From contig NZ_JBHYRS010000001.1 in the NCBI RefSeq assembly GCF_047974105.1, positions 620,001-684,000 of the forward strand: a DNA stretch of 64,000 nucleotides, in the 5' to 3' direction. This stretch comes from Mitsuokella sp047974105. Its GTDB lineage: Bacteria; Bacillota; Negativicutes; Selenomonadales; Selenomonadaceae. Position 1 is the first letter of the stretch. Every line of letters begins with the position of its first letter. Under the pieces are notes generated by a model. The model did no database searches and was not told the DNA's origin. It was given only the letters and a program-made list of their open reading frames with translations. Shown here piece by piece: positions 8,849 to 17,277 of the stretch. A program made the translations under genes and the position numbers.

Positions 8849-9727
8849 TTACCCATTTTTCGGCTGCTGACGTTTCTGGCGCTGGCTCTCAAGGAAATGC
8901 TTGCGGTAATCGGCAGGGCCCATGCCATATGCCTTGCGAAAAATGCGGTTCAGCGAGTCGCTTTTTTCGTAGCCGCACGAAGCCGCGATGCTTGCAATCG
9001 AAAGTTTTGTGCTCTCAAGCAGGTATTTGGCCCGCGTCATGCGGCAGGTCTGGATATAATTCTGCAGCGTCATGCCCGTCTTGCTGCGGAACAGGCTGCT
9101 TAAATAACTGCGGTTTAGGTTCATCGTTGCGGCGATATCAGCCGTATTCATATGCTCATGCAGATGATGACGCACATATTCCATGACGTGGACAACATAC
9201 GAATTGCCGCTTACAGGCAGCTGATGGGCCTGCCCTTCCTCACTCAATATGGCAATAAAGCGGTAAAGGCTGCTCAAACGGTAATAATGATCCGACGAGG
9301 TCTGCTGGCGGTGATTCAGCATTTCGTGAACACAGTCCACGAGCAGCTCCGGCCGGCTGCATTCAAAAATCGGATTCTTCTGCGAAAGCCCGAGTTCGCT
9401 GAGAAGATACTCCATCTCCTCTCCGGCTGCGCCGACCCAGATATAGCTCCAGGGCTCCTCTTCATCACTGCAGTAAGTTGTCTCATAGTCCGGTGCAATC
9501 AAAAAGCCCTGCCCTGCATGCAGCTCGTACGTCATGCCATTGACCTGAAATGTTCCCCTGCCTTTGAGGATGTAATGCAAAAGATAATACGACCGCACGC
9601 CGGGTCCATAAGTTTGTCCAGGCTCCGTTTCCAATTCGCCAATAGTCGTCAGATAAAGCCGGCTGGCCTCTTCATCCGGCACATCCATAAATTTGACTTT
9701 TTCCATACACTTCATCTCTAAAAACAT
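8849..9727 (-). CDS. AraC-family transcriptional regulator
   Basis: Cupin-type sensor domain (about 20-125, with RSYYLLHYILKGRGTF and the GQGFLIAPDYE turn) followed by two AraC helix-turn-helix motifs (about 185-285, with IAATMNLNRSYLSSLFR and IASIAASCGYEKSDSLNRIFRK). 292 aa, usual length. In-frame methionines at positions 1, 5 and 8 make the exact start uncertain. Sugar-type ligands are common for this architecture, but the ligand cannot be read from sequence. It sits between moaC and nrfA, transcribed leftward and separated from nrfA by a terminator, so it is not obviously part of nitrite metabolism. Confidence 0.88.
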   Translation of the reverse strand: MFLEMKCMEKVKFMDVPDEEASRLYLTTIGELETEPGQTYGPGVRSYYLLHYILKGRGTFQVNGMTYELHAGQGFLIAPDYETTYCSDEEEPWSYIWVGAAGEEMEYLLSELGLSQKNPIFECSRPELLVDCVHEMLNHRQQTSSDHYYRLSSLYRFIAILSEEGQAHQLPVSGNSYVVHVMEYVRHHLHEHMNTADIAATMNLNRSYLSSLFRSKTGMTLQNYIQTCRMTRAKYLLESTKLSIASIAASCGYEKSDSLNRIFRKAYGMGPADYRKHFLESQRQKRQQPKNG

Positions 9728-9821
9728 AATTCATAACGATTCTATATATAGATTTAATTCTACCATAACAGAAAACCTCCTGCAAAACGCCATAGTATAT
9801 ATACACCGCAACAGAACATAA

Positions 9822-9874
9822 ATATGCAAAGAAAACCCTCAACAGGAACTACCTTTGTTGAGAGCTTTGCATAT
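9822..9874. repeat. Two-part inverted repeat, possible structured leader
   Basis: Outer arms ATATGCAAAG (9822-9831) and CTTTGCATAT (9865-9874) are perfect complements. Inner arms CTCAACA (9838-9844) and TGTTGAG (9856-9862) also pair. The result is a long hairpin with a small internal loop, between the nrfA terminator and the start of the AraC gene. There is no T run. It could be an RNA element in the AraC leader or a DNA operator. Confidence 0.5.
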
Positions 9875-9883
9875 CTATGAACT

Positions 9884-9917
9884 AAAAAGTCAGCTCACAT
9901 AAATGAGCTGACTTTTT
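9884..9917 (-). terminator. nrfHA terminator
   Basis: AAAAAGTCAGCTCA-CATAAA-TGAGCTGACTTTTT, 40 bp beyond the nrfA stop in the direction of transcription; T-rich on both strands. Confidence 0.9.
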
Positions 9918-9956
9918 ATGGTATCTATGGGTTGACTTAATTGGGAAAACCAGATT

Positions 9957-11249
9957 TTAGAGACTGCCTTTCATGACGGCGTTCGTCTTCTCGATGCACT
10001 GATGTGCTTTGTCAATCGAGAGTCCGAGCGTGCGCATGATCTTATCTGGGTTATGGAAGCCCATGCTGTTCTCGGCAGCGACCCAATCCCAGTACCACTG
10101 GGCTTCGCGGACGAGCTGGCGGGATTCTGTGAGCTGTTCATCCGTAGCGCCGGCATCCATAGCAGCCTTGATGGTCTTATGGGCCTGAGCGACGGTCTGT
10201 CCGGCAATGCGCTGGAGCTTGAACGTGTTGTCGCCAATCGTCTGAACGCGGGCCTTGAGGGTCTCAGCGCTCTCGTCATGGCATTTGAGGCAGGACTCTT
10301 CCGGAGTCTTGAGCGGGTTCGTCATCCAGTGCGACGTGTATTTCTGGCCGTTCTCTCTCATGTACGGCATATGGCAGTCAACGCAGGTGACACCGGCATC
10401 GGCATGGACACTCGTTGCCCACGCCTCAAAGTCCGGATGCTGTGCTTTGAGCATCGGTGCCTTGGAGTCGGCATGAATCCAGTCCTGCGTGAAGCCGCCG
10501 GCCTGACCGGACTGATAGAACTGATACTCGGATTCGGCATCGAGGCCATTGTCGAACGGATGGTTGACGCGGCCGTCTTCCTTCGTGAAGTAGTACTCAT
10601 TGTGGCACTGTGCGCAGACATAAGCGCGCTTGTCATTGTGCGAAGCGTTGTTCACATCAATGCCGCGGCGGGCCATCGAGTCGATGAAGCCCTGCTGATA
10701 GACGCGCAGTTCCATGGTCTCAGGGTCATGGCAGGTCGAGCAGCCGAACCACTGGTCATCTTCAATCGGAGCCATGACTTCTTCGACAGGCTTCGAAGCG
10801 TAATCCCAGCCGCTCTGTTTGTAGTAGACATCATACATGTACGAGCTCTTGCAGGTGATGCAGTTGCCCTTCTGGCCCGGCAGGCGTTTCGTGTTCTTGA
10901 AATCCTCGCCGGCATACGTATGGCCGCGGTCATCATCGTACTGCAGGGCGAATTTGTAGCCCTTGAAGTTCTCAAGCATCTCCGGCTGCTCGGTCAGGTG
11001 AGAATTGCCTTCCTGTGCACCGCCGTATCCGGTCGGCGACGGCGAGGTATCATTGTTCTTCATGAACGAATTGTACTCAAGCGGATAGGCATCCTTGTAC
11101 GCTTCCTTGCCGAGCTGTTTTTCCTGGGGAATCTTAGCGAGCTTGACACTGTTGTCGTTCGGCGCCGCGACGATGCGGACGACGACAAAGCCAAAGAATA
11201 CAACGCAGACAGCTATGATTCCCGTCAATATCTTCTGTAGCTTACTCAA
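9957..11249 (-). CDS. nrfA: Ammonia-forming cytochrome c nitrite reductase NrfA
   Basis: Pentahaem catalytic subunit (430 aa) that reduces nitrite to ammonium with six electrons at the outer face of the cytoplasmic membrane. The active-site haem motif is C130-x2-C133-K134, with lysine replacing the usual histidine, the signature of NrfA. Four standard motifs follow: C170STCH, C212AQCH, C289VDCH and C320LKCH. A single N-terminal hydrophobic segment (about 7-28) lacks an obvious cleavage site and may anchor the protein. The start is TTG at 11247-11249, overlapping the nrfH end by 8 nt behind AAGGGGGG. It works with NrfH as quinol dehydrogenase. Confidence 0.97.
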   Translation of the reverse strand: MSKLQKILTGIIAVCVVFFGFVVVRIVAAPNDNSVKLAKIPQEKQLGKEAYKDAYPLEYNSFMKNNDTSPSPTGYGGAQEGNSHLTEQPEMLENFKGYKFALQYDDDRGHTYAGEDFKNTKRLPGQKGNCITCKSSYMYDVYYKQSGWDYASKPVEEVMAPIEDDQWFGCSTCHDPETMELRVYQQGFIDSMARRGIDVNNASHNDKRAYVCAQCHNEYYFTKEDGRVNHPFDNGLDAESEYQFYQSGQAGGFTQDWIHADSKAPMLKAQHPDFEAWATSVHADAGVTCVDCHMPYMRENGQKYTSHWMTNPLKTPEESCLKCHDESAETLKARVQTIGDNTFKLQRIAGQTVAQAHKTIKAAMDAGATDEQLTESRQLVREAQWYWDWVAAENSMGFHNPDKIMRTLGLSIDKAHQCIEKTNAVMKGSL

Positions 11250-11730
11250 CTTTTATCCCCCCTTCGAGATGATTCGAACCATGTGCGATACTGCTGTGGC
11301 ACTTGAGACAGTCACCGCCCGTGTCGAGATTTACCCCGACATCGGCATGGACATTGCCCATCGTCGTCGAATGGCAGCGCAGGCAGTTGTCATTGACGGT
11401 CTGTCTGCCCTGAGCCGAAATCTTGATGTGGGCAGGATAGTCACGCAGCACTTCATGATACGTATCGATCATGCCCGTGCGCCCCTTCTCAAACATGTAA
11501 TGTACGGCGTTGTCGTGCGGCAGGTGGCAGTCCGTGCATTCCAGTGAACGGTGCGAAGACATCGCAAAGGTCGCCTGCTCGCTCTTCATCGCGTGGCATG
11601 CACCGCAGAAAGCCGGCGAGCCCGAAAATGCCATGGCAGCTGAGCCTATGCCGCAGACGGCGACGCCAATGACGAAACCGCCGGCCAGGCAGGCCAAGGT
11701 ATGTTTCTGAAATAATTCCTTGAACTCCAC
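11242..11730 (-). CDS. nrfH: Tetrahaem quinol dehydrogenase NrfH
   Basis: NapC/NirT-family membrane cytochrome (162 aa) that oxidises menaquinol and passes electrons to NrfA. One membrane helix lies at about 12-35, then four haem motifs: C42GACH, C65TDCH, C116LRCH and C141LKCH. GTG start at 11728-11730 behind GAGGAGGGGGA. It is first gene of nrfHA, driven by the dyad/-10 pair at 11773-11814. Confidence 0.96.
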   Translation of the reverse strand: MEFKELFQKHTLACLAGGFVIGVAVCGIGSAAMAFSGSPAFCGACHAMKSEQATFAMSSHRSLECTDCHLPHDNAVHYMFEKGRTGMIDTYHEVLRDYPAHIKISAQGRQTVNDNCLRCHSTTMGNVHADVGVNLDTGGDCLKCHSSIAHGSNHLEGGIKVE

Positions 11731-11772
11731 TCTGGTCCCCCTCCTCTCTCTTACTACGCCTTATTTGCTATT

Positions 11773-11819
11773 ATTATATCATCATTAAAACAAAGAAGGC
11801 GTTGCCTCAGCAACGCCTT
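11773..11819 (-). promoter_or_regulatory. nrfHA promoter: GTTGC-N4-GCAAC dyad at -41.5, also the ccmF terminator stem
   Basis: A perfect TATAAT (minus strand) lies at 11773-11778. The dyad GTTGC-CTCA-GCAAC is at 11801-11814, embedded in a longer perfect stem of 10+4+10 bp (11796-11819). The centre (11807.5) is 29.5 bp from the -10 edge. The same hairpin lies 21 bp after the ccmF stop and has a short T-rich stretch downstream (TTCTTTGTTTT), so it probably also terminates the ccm operon. Confidence 0.72.
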
Positions 11820-11839
11820 TGTAAATATTATTTATCGTT

Positions 11840-13975
11840 TCATAAATTTCTGTGAATATTGGCAGATGGTATCGCCGCAAAGCAGCCAAGCGCTGCCGCT
11901 ACAGCGCCAATCCAGAGCAGATAGATGAACGGCTTCGTGCTGACCGCTGCCGTCACGGCAGTCTGGGATTCTTCCTCAACAGACGGCAGGATCTCGAGAC
12001 GTGCCTGCGAGTCGTTGCCCGATATGCCCGTCAGGCGGATGCGCTTTTTCCCGTCAAAAATCGGAATCGGCTCAGAAGTGCCGCCATCCGCCGTGGCCAG
12101 AATAGTCGGCTGGACATGCTCGACTTTTTCGCCATCCGTGACGGCAATCGACGCCGTCACCAAAAGTTTGCCATCGGGCTGATTCTCCATCGTGACATCG
12201 TCATAGCGATAAGCGAAGATATCGCCCATTTCCATGCGCCCTTTCTTGAGAATGAGCTCCATGCGCCCCGTATTTTTAGGCGGCGTCGGCGCGATGTAAA
12301 TATCGCCCGTGATGGTATGGGCAATGGCCGGCTCGCGCGCGGCGTCCTCGCCGTTTTTATGAAGTTTCGTCAGGGCCTGCACTTCGCTGCCATCGACGAG
12401 GTAGCGGTAATACTTGGCCGTGCCGTCATCCGCAAAGGACTGTCCTTCATACTGCACGGTGTAGCCGGCGATGTTTACAGAATCACCAGGCTTGAATTCC
12501 TGCGAAAGCGACTGACTGGCGCCGCCCGAGAGCACCATGGCAAAAAGAGCCAGTCCGACGCCTGCATGCGCGATCAGAGCGCCGCCGCGCAGCATCCCTC
12601 TCTTCCAGCTGGCAAACGAGGCCCCGAACAGGAACGCCGCAAAGGCAGAGAGGAGCAGCAGGCCGATGCTGCGCACGCCGGCGAGAAACGCCGCAGCCAG
12701 GCCGAGTACCAGCAAAATGAGGGCCGGAATCGATTTGGCGCAGGTTTCCTGCCCTCCGTAGCGCCAAAGCCCCGCCACGCCCATAACAAGGCACATGACA
12801 ATTGCGAGCGGCAGCGTCGTGCGCACGTAAAAATTCGTATCGACCGCTGCCGGACTGCCGACAAGCTGCGTTAAGAGCGGCATCGACATGCCGATAAAGA
12901 TGATTGCGGCGATAAACGTCAAAATGAGGGCGCCTAAGAGCAGCAGAAATTCGCGGCTCTTATAACTCGTATACATCTGTCCCTGCGGCAGGCTGCCGAC
13001 TTTCAGGACGAGCAGCAAGAGACCGCCAATGAGCACGATGGCATTGACCACGGCTAAGGTCATGCCGATGCTCGCACCGCTGAAGGAATGCACGGAAAAA
13101 TCTCCAAGGATGCCGCTGCGCGTCAAAAATGTACCGTAGATGACCAGCGAGAACGTGAAAATCACAGAGAGATGCAGGACGGAAAGCGCTGCCGGACGCT
13201 TCTTTGCGACATGCAGCACATGGACAAAGACACCGGCGAGCAGCCACGGCACAAGCGAAGAATTCTCAACAGGGTCCCAGCCCCAATAGCCGCCCCAGCC
13301 GAGCACCTTATACGCCCAGTAGCCGCCGACAAAGACACCGGCACCGAGAAAGCCCCAGGCAAGAAGCGCCCATCTGCGGGCCGACTCGAGCCAGACATGC
13401 AGGCCGGACTTTTCTAAAAGCGATCCCATGCAGTAAGCAAAAGGCACAGCCAAAAGCGCATAGCCGATAAAGATGATCGGCGGATGTACGGCCATCCACG
13501 GGTCCTGCAGCAGAGGATTGAGTCCCACGCCATCCTGCGCCAGTGTTGCCGCGTGTACAAAGGGGCTCTTGGCCAAAACGAGGATGGCCAAAAGAGACTC
13601 CAAAATGGCATAAACCATGAGTCCTGCTTTCTGCATCCGGCCCCGGAAACAGAGATAAAGGGAAGCCATGGCATGAATCAGCAGCCACAAGAGCAGGGAA
13701 CCCTGCTGCCCGGCCCAGAACGCCGAAATCTTATACATCAGCGGCAGTTCCTTGGAAGAGTAGCTCGCGACATAGGAAAACTCAAAGTGATCGCCGAGAA
13801 TCAGCACCCAGAGAAAGATGGAGGCAATGGCCGCAGCCAGAAAAGACAGGGAAAAACAGATGCGGCCATAACGTACCGCTGTCTTATCTTCCGTGTCCTT
13901 CATGGCATAGCCATAGGCCAGCGCCGCCAATAGGGAAAAGAATAACGATGTTGCCAGTGAAATTGTTCCAATCAT
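11840..13975 (-). CDS. ccmF: Cytochrome c haem lyase subunit CcmF
   Basis: Multi-helix membrane protein (711 aa) that transfers haem from CcmE to apocytochrome c outside the membrane. The haem-handling WWD-type segment GYWAYKVLGWGGYWGWDPVENSSLVPW is visible (about 220-246), as is the typical series of about 14 hydrophobic helices and a periplasmic domain near the C-terminus (about 480-660). It is last in ccmABCEF. No CcmH, CcmI or CcmG gene adjoins it. ATG at 13973-13975. Confidence 0.94.
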   Translation of the reverse strand: MIGTISLATSLFFSLLAALAYGYAMKDTEDKTAVRYGRICFSLSFLAAAIASIFLWVLILGDHFEFSYVASYSSKELPLMYKISAFWAGQQGSLLLWLLIHAMASLYLCFRGRMQKAGLMVYAILESLLAILVLAKSPFVHAATLAQDGVGLNPLLQDPWMAVHPPIIFIGYALLAVPFAYCMGSLLEKSGLHVWLESARRWALLAWGFLGAGVFVGGYWAYKVLGWGGYWGWDPVENSSLVPWLLAGVFVHVLHVAKKRPAALSVLHLSVIFTFSLVIYGTFLTRSGILGDFSVHSFSGASIGMTLAVVNAIVLIGGLLLLVLKVGSLPQGQMYTSYKSREFLLLLGALILTFIAAIIFIGMSMPLLTQLVGSPAAVDTNFYVRTTLPLAIVMCLVMGVAGLWRYGGQETCAKSIPALILLVLGLAAAFLAGVRSIGLLLLSAFAAFLFGASFASWKRGMLRGGALIAHAGVGLALFAMVLSGGASQSLSQEFKPGDSVNIAGYTVQYEGQSFADDGTAKYYRYLVDGSEVQALTKLHKNGEDAAREPAIAHTITGDIYIAPTPPKNTGRMELILKKGRMEMGDIFAYRYDDVTMENQPDGKLLVTASIAVTDGEKVEHVQPTILATADGGTSEPIPIFDGKKRIRLTGISGNDSQARLEILPSVEEESQTAVTAAVSTKPFIYLLWIGAVAAALGCFAAIPSANIHRNL

Positions 13976-14007
13976 AGTCTTGACCTCATATACATCCCAT
14001 ATTGTTC

Positions 14008-14376
14008 CTATTTCTGCTGTTCATACTTCGATGGACATTTGATGAGCAGTTTATCCGACGTGAAAATACCGTCCTGCATTTTGCCGATGGCCACAATGTG
14101 ATAAGCTTCGTCAAACTGGTCCGGCTTCGTGCCGTGATAACGAACAGGCAAAGTCTCCCCCGTCTCCTCATCCTGCAGGGTAAAGACAAAATCATTGCCC
14201 TCCATATGCGGTGCCGGGGCATTTTTGTCGAGCAGCCCCTTGACCTGCACATTCGATGAAGTCGCGGCCTTAGCTTCTTTAATGCCGACGTACGGCGTGA
14301 CCGAATCGGCAAAGCTCCAGCCGGCGTAGCCGACAAAGGCCAGCAGCAGTACGATGAGAAAAATTTTACGTTTCAT
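14008..14376 (-). CDS. ccmE: Haem chaperone CcmE, CxxxY variant
   Basis: Membrane-anchored periplasmic haem carrier (122 aa): N-terminal helix (about 5-22), then an OB-fold beta-barrel. In most bacteria haem binds covalently to the His of HxxxY. Here the motif is C114-PSK-Y118, the cysteine type known from archaea and Desulfovibrio-like systems (often called System I*). It overlaps ccmC by 11 nt. The Cys variant fits the absence of ccmH and ccmI in this cluster. Confidence 0.9.
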   Translation of the reverse strand: MKRKIFLIVLLLAFVGYAGWSFADSVTPYVGIKEAKAATSSNVQVKGLLDKNAPAPHMEGNDFVFTLQDEETGETLPVRYHGTKPDQFDEAYHIVAIGKMQDGIFTSDKLLIKCPSKYEQQK

Positions 14377-15019
14377 GATGCACCTCTTTGGCTTTCACGC
14401 ATTGACGCAGCGCAGCGATGTAGATAAGCGTCATATCGAGAAGGGAAACCACCAGGACTTTGAACATGATGGGATCCATATCAAGAGAACCGCTGCCATT
14501 GATGACAGGCGATGGATGCAGGGAAAAATAAAATCTGGGAATGATGAATACGAGAAAAGGCACGGTCAAAAAGGAAAACAGAGCATAAATTGCCGAAACG
14601 CGCGCCCGCCTTTTTTCTTCGGGAACAGCTGCGCGCAGCGTCAGATACGCTGCGTAGATGAGCAGCAGCACGAAAATCGTCGTCTGCCTCGGATCCCAGT
14701 TCCAATATGCCCCCCAAGTCAGTTTCGAGAAAAAGGCGCCGCTGACCGTTGCCAGTATGACAAAGATGAGTCCGAGTTTTGCCGATGCCGCACTGACGAG
14801 ATCGCGGTGCGGGCTTGGCTGCCTCAAATACCCGATTGCGTAGACCGCACTGACGAAAAAGGCCAGCACCGAAATCCAGGCCACCGGAATGTGGAAAAAG
14901 GCGATGCGTACGAGTTTGCCAAGCCCCATGGCCGGCGGTACGACGAAAAATACGGCATAGACTGTTCCCGCTGTCAGCAGCAAAATAAACAGCCAGAGCC
15001 CCTTCTCATATCCCTTCAT
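14366..15019 (-). CDS. ccmC: Haem exporter/handler CcmC
   Basis: Six-helix membrane protein (217 aa) that presents haem to CcmE. The WWD-type motif is visible as LTWGAYWNWDPRQTTIFVLLLIY (about 124-146). ATG at 15017-15019. It is preceded by ccmB at a 63-bp gap and overlaps ccmE. No ccmD small ORF was recognised between them. Confidence 0.94.
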   Translation of the reverse strand: MKGYEKGLWLFILLLTAGTVYAVFFVVPPAMGLGKLVRIAFFHIPVAWISVLAFFVSAVYAIGYLRQPSPHRDLVSAASAKLGLIFVILATVSGAFFSKLTWGAYWNWDPRQTTIFVLLLIYAAYLTLRAAVPEEKRRARVSAIYALFSFLTVPFLVFIIPRFYFSLHPSPVINGSGSLDMDPIMFKVLVVSLLDMTLIYIAALRQCVKAKEVHHET

Positions 15020-15082
15020 CCTCTCAACTCCCTTCCTATATATACCCTATTCATTCCATCTCGATGGATTCAGTCTTTGGAT

Positions 15083-15754
15083 TCAGTCTTCATACCAGAG
15101 GAAATCAAACAGCAGCGATGCAGCCACCGTCAAGATGGCATCGTACAGAAGCATGCCCCAAAGATATGAAAGACTTGTCAAACTCCCTGAAAAACATCCT
15201 GACGTCAGCACGATGGCCGGCAGAAGAACCGGCAGCATAATGGGCAGCATCAGGATGGATAAAAGGCCATTCTGCACCTTAGCTCCGGTCATCAGGGCCG
15301 AGAGCAGCGTACCGGCTATGGCCATACCGTAAGTACCGGCCAGCAGTGTCAGGATGAGAAGAAACGGCGAATAGACATCGCAGTCCATGAGGATGAGGTA
15401 AGCAGGCAGAATGAGCAGTCCCAAAACGAACAGCAAAAGTGCCATGAATATGCCCTTGCCAAAGAGCACGGCCTGTGAACTGCCGTAAATCTGCAGGGCC
15501 AAAAGCGTCCCCGACTGCTCTTCATCGGCAAAGCCGCGGCCGGCACCGGCGAGCAGCGAAAAGAACAGGATGACCCAGAGCAGCGCAGCCAGAAGACGCG
15601 GCGAAAGCCTGTCGCCCTGCAGAAGCAGACTGACACAGGCCAGCGTCGTCAAAGCAAACATCATGACGACAAGCCATGATGACCTCGAACGCAGGCAGAG
15701 ACGGAATTCCTTCCGAAAAACCGTTTTAATTTCCTGATAAAGCGATGCATGCAT
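15083..15754 (-). CDS. ccmB: Haem maturation ABC permease CcmB
   Basis: Six-helix permease-like subunit (223 aa) of the CcmAB complex, which uses ATP to release holo-CcmE. It contains the family segment FADEEQSGTLLALQIYG (about 75-91). The start chosen is the ATG at 15752-15754 (MHASLYQEIKTVFRKEF), behind AGAGGAGG. Upstream in-frame codons exist but lie inside ccmA. It overlaps ccmA by 29 nt. Confidence 0.9.
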   Translation of the reverse strand: MHASLYQEIKTVFRKEFRLCLRSRSSWLVVMMFALTTLACVSLLLQGDRLSPRLLAALLWVILFFSLLAGAGRGFADEEQSGTLLALQIYGSSQAVLFGKGIFMALLLFVLGLLILPAYLILMDCDVYSPFLLILTLLAGTYGMAIAGTLLSALMTGAKVQNGLLSILMLPIMLPVLLPAIVLTSGCFSGSLTSLSYLWGMLLYDAILTVAASLLFDFLWYED

Positions 15755-16358
15755 CGGCCTGTGCCTCCTCTTCCGGATCATTTGTTGCCCAGAGCACCAG
15801 TTTGCCTGCGTCAGCCGCCAGGCGCGCTTCCCTGCGCACCATTGTCCTTCCCTCAGCGTCGAGATTGGCCCCCGGTTCATCGAGCAGCCAGATATCGGCC
15901 CCTGAGCCAAGCAGGATAGCCAGATGAAGCCTTTTTTTCATGCCGGTGGAGAAATGCTCCGCGTATTTTCCCGCAATGACGGTCCCAGACAGACCCACTC
16001 TTGCCAGCAGGCTGCGGTATTCCTCATCCGACAGCGGCTTTTTGCGCCGAAGCCCCAGAAAAAAGTCAAGATTTTCTCGGGCCGTGAGCTTGGGATAAAC
16101 GTGAAAATCCGGCGTGACCAGGGCAAGGCGGCGGCGGTAGACCTCTTTGCAAAGTTCCTGTTCCCCATCCTTGGCAATGACTTTGCCGGCATCGGGCAAA
16201 AGAAGTTTGGCCGCCATTTTGAGAAGCGTCGATTTGCCGCTGCCATTTGTGCCTGTGACAGCGGTAATACAGCCGCCCTGCACCTCAGCATCCAATTGCG
16301 CGATGACTTTTTTGCCGGCAAACTGCTTTGTCACATGTGAGAAGACCAGTTTCAGCAT
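15726..16358 (-). CDS. ccmA: Haem maturation ABC ATPase CcmA
   Basis: ATP-binding subunit (210 aa). Walker A GTNGSGKST, signature FSTGMKKRLHLA (a degenerate LSGGQ, normal for CcmA) and Walker B IWLLDEPGANLD are visible. The ATG at 16356-16358 follows AGGTGAG at 5 nt; a longer in-frame start would overlap the upstream regulator. It is first of the ccm genes and begins 4 bp after the Crp-like gene, so one operon. Confidence 0.95.
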   Translation of the reverse strand: MLKLVFSHVTKQFAGKKVIAQLDAEVQGGCITAVTGTNGSGKSTLLKMAAKLLLPDAGKVIAKDGEQELCKEVYRRRLALVTPDFHVYPKLTARENLDFFLGLRRKKPLSDEEYRSLLARVGLSGTVIAGKYAEHFSTGMKKRLHLAILLGSGADIWLLDEPGANLDAEGRTMVRREARLAADAGKLVLWATNDPEEEAQADACIALSGN

Positions 16359-16362
16359 AAGC

Positions 16363-17043
16363 TCACCTCGCTTCCCGAAGTTTTTCTTCATCAAGCCGCA
16401 TCCAGTCGGGACCGCAGCTCAAAAGGCCCTCATCTTTCATCAGGCCGATTTCGCGCGTCAGGGCGCTGCGGTTGCACTCGAGTTCCTTGGCAAGCTGCAC
16501 GCGGCCCGGCACTTTTACGCAGTCCGACTGCTGGCAGCCGCGTTTCTGCAGCAGATAAAGAATCAAGCGCTCCCGCAGGGTTTTCTGCGAGAGCAGTTCG
16601 AGCTTCTGCATCATCAGGACATTTTTGCGACAGAAGGCAATGAGCAGGTTGCGCATGACAATGCCATGAATGCGGCCGAGCTTTGGTCCTGCGACAATCA
16701 GATTCATATAGGGGACCCAGAGCACGAGGACATCCGTGACCGTATCGACGGCTGTCGGATTGCTGTATCCGGGCAGGATGGCCGTCGTGCTGCCAAAAAT
16801 GGCGCCGCGCTCCAAACGGTGTCCGACGCTCTCATTGCCCAAACGGTCTTCCGCGATGACCAGCGCCGTGCCTTCTGCAATGATGCCGATTTTATCATTT
16901 TTTTCATACGTCTTGAGGATCCGTGTCTCCCTGCCATAACGCTTGACTTTAGCGTCTGTGGCCTGGATGAACTGGTCGACCTCTTCCGCCTTGAGCCCGT
17001 CAAAAAGCGGCAATTCCTGTAAATCCAGATCGTAGATTCCCAT
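16363..17043 (-). CDS. Crp/Fnr-family regulator heading the ccm operon (HcpR-like candidate)
   Basis: 226 aa: beta-roll sensor domain (about 10-125), dimer helix, and a C-terminal winged helix (recognition region about 185-205, NRSALTREIGLM). It has no Fe-S cysteine pattern like the neighbouring FNR. Family members called HcpR control hcp and nitrogen-oxide genes in many anaerobes, some through haem and NO. Assignment here is by context: the gene is just downstream of hcp, leads ccmABCEF, and its own promoter, the hcp promoter and the nrfHA promoter share 5-4-5 dyads at -41.5. ATG at 17041-17043 behind GGAGGAAG. Confidence 0.8.
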   Translation of the reverse strand: MGIYDLDLQELPLFDGLKAEEVDQFIQATDAKVKRYGRETRILKTYEKNDKIGIIAEGTALVIAEDRLGNESVGHRLERGAIFGSTTAILPGYSNPTAVDTVTDVLVLWVPYMNLIVAGPKLGRIHGIVMRNLLIAFCRKNVLMMQKLELLSQKTLRERLILYLLQKRGCQQSDCVKVPGRVQLAKELECNRSALTREIGLMKDEGLLSCGPDWMRLDEEKLREAR

Positions 17044-17083
17044 AATCTTCCTCCGAATTGTAGAAATCATTTCATTTATCTGT

Positions 17084-17125
17084 ATTATAGCAATAAAGGA
17101 GCTGCTATGACGTTGCAGAAGCAAC
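17084..17125 (-). promoter_or_regulatory. Crp-ccm operon promoter: GTTGC-N4-GCAAC dyad at -41.5
   Basis: TATAAT (minus strand) at 17084-17089; dyad GTTGC-AGAA-GCAAC at 17112-17125, centre 17118.5, 29.5 bp from the -10 edge. The half-sites are identical to those at nrfH. Confidence 0.75.
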
Positions 17126-17184
17126 ATTATGATGTATTTTATCATTCATGAAAATTATCCCCGGTTCTGTGAAACAGGCAACAG

Positions 17185-17217
17185 AAAAAGCCGCTGCGAT
17201 AAACGCAGCAGCTTTTT
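17185..17217 (-). terminator. hcp terminator
   Basis: AAAAAGCcGCTGCG-ATAAA-CGCAGCaGCTTTTT, 60 bp beyond the hcp stop. Confidence 0.9.
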
Positions 17218-17277
17218 GCAGGTGTATGGTGTTATGAGATATGTATGGATTTGAGAGAAGTAAGGAACAAACGTCAA

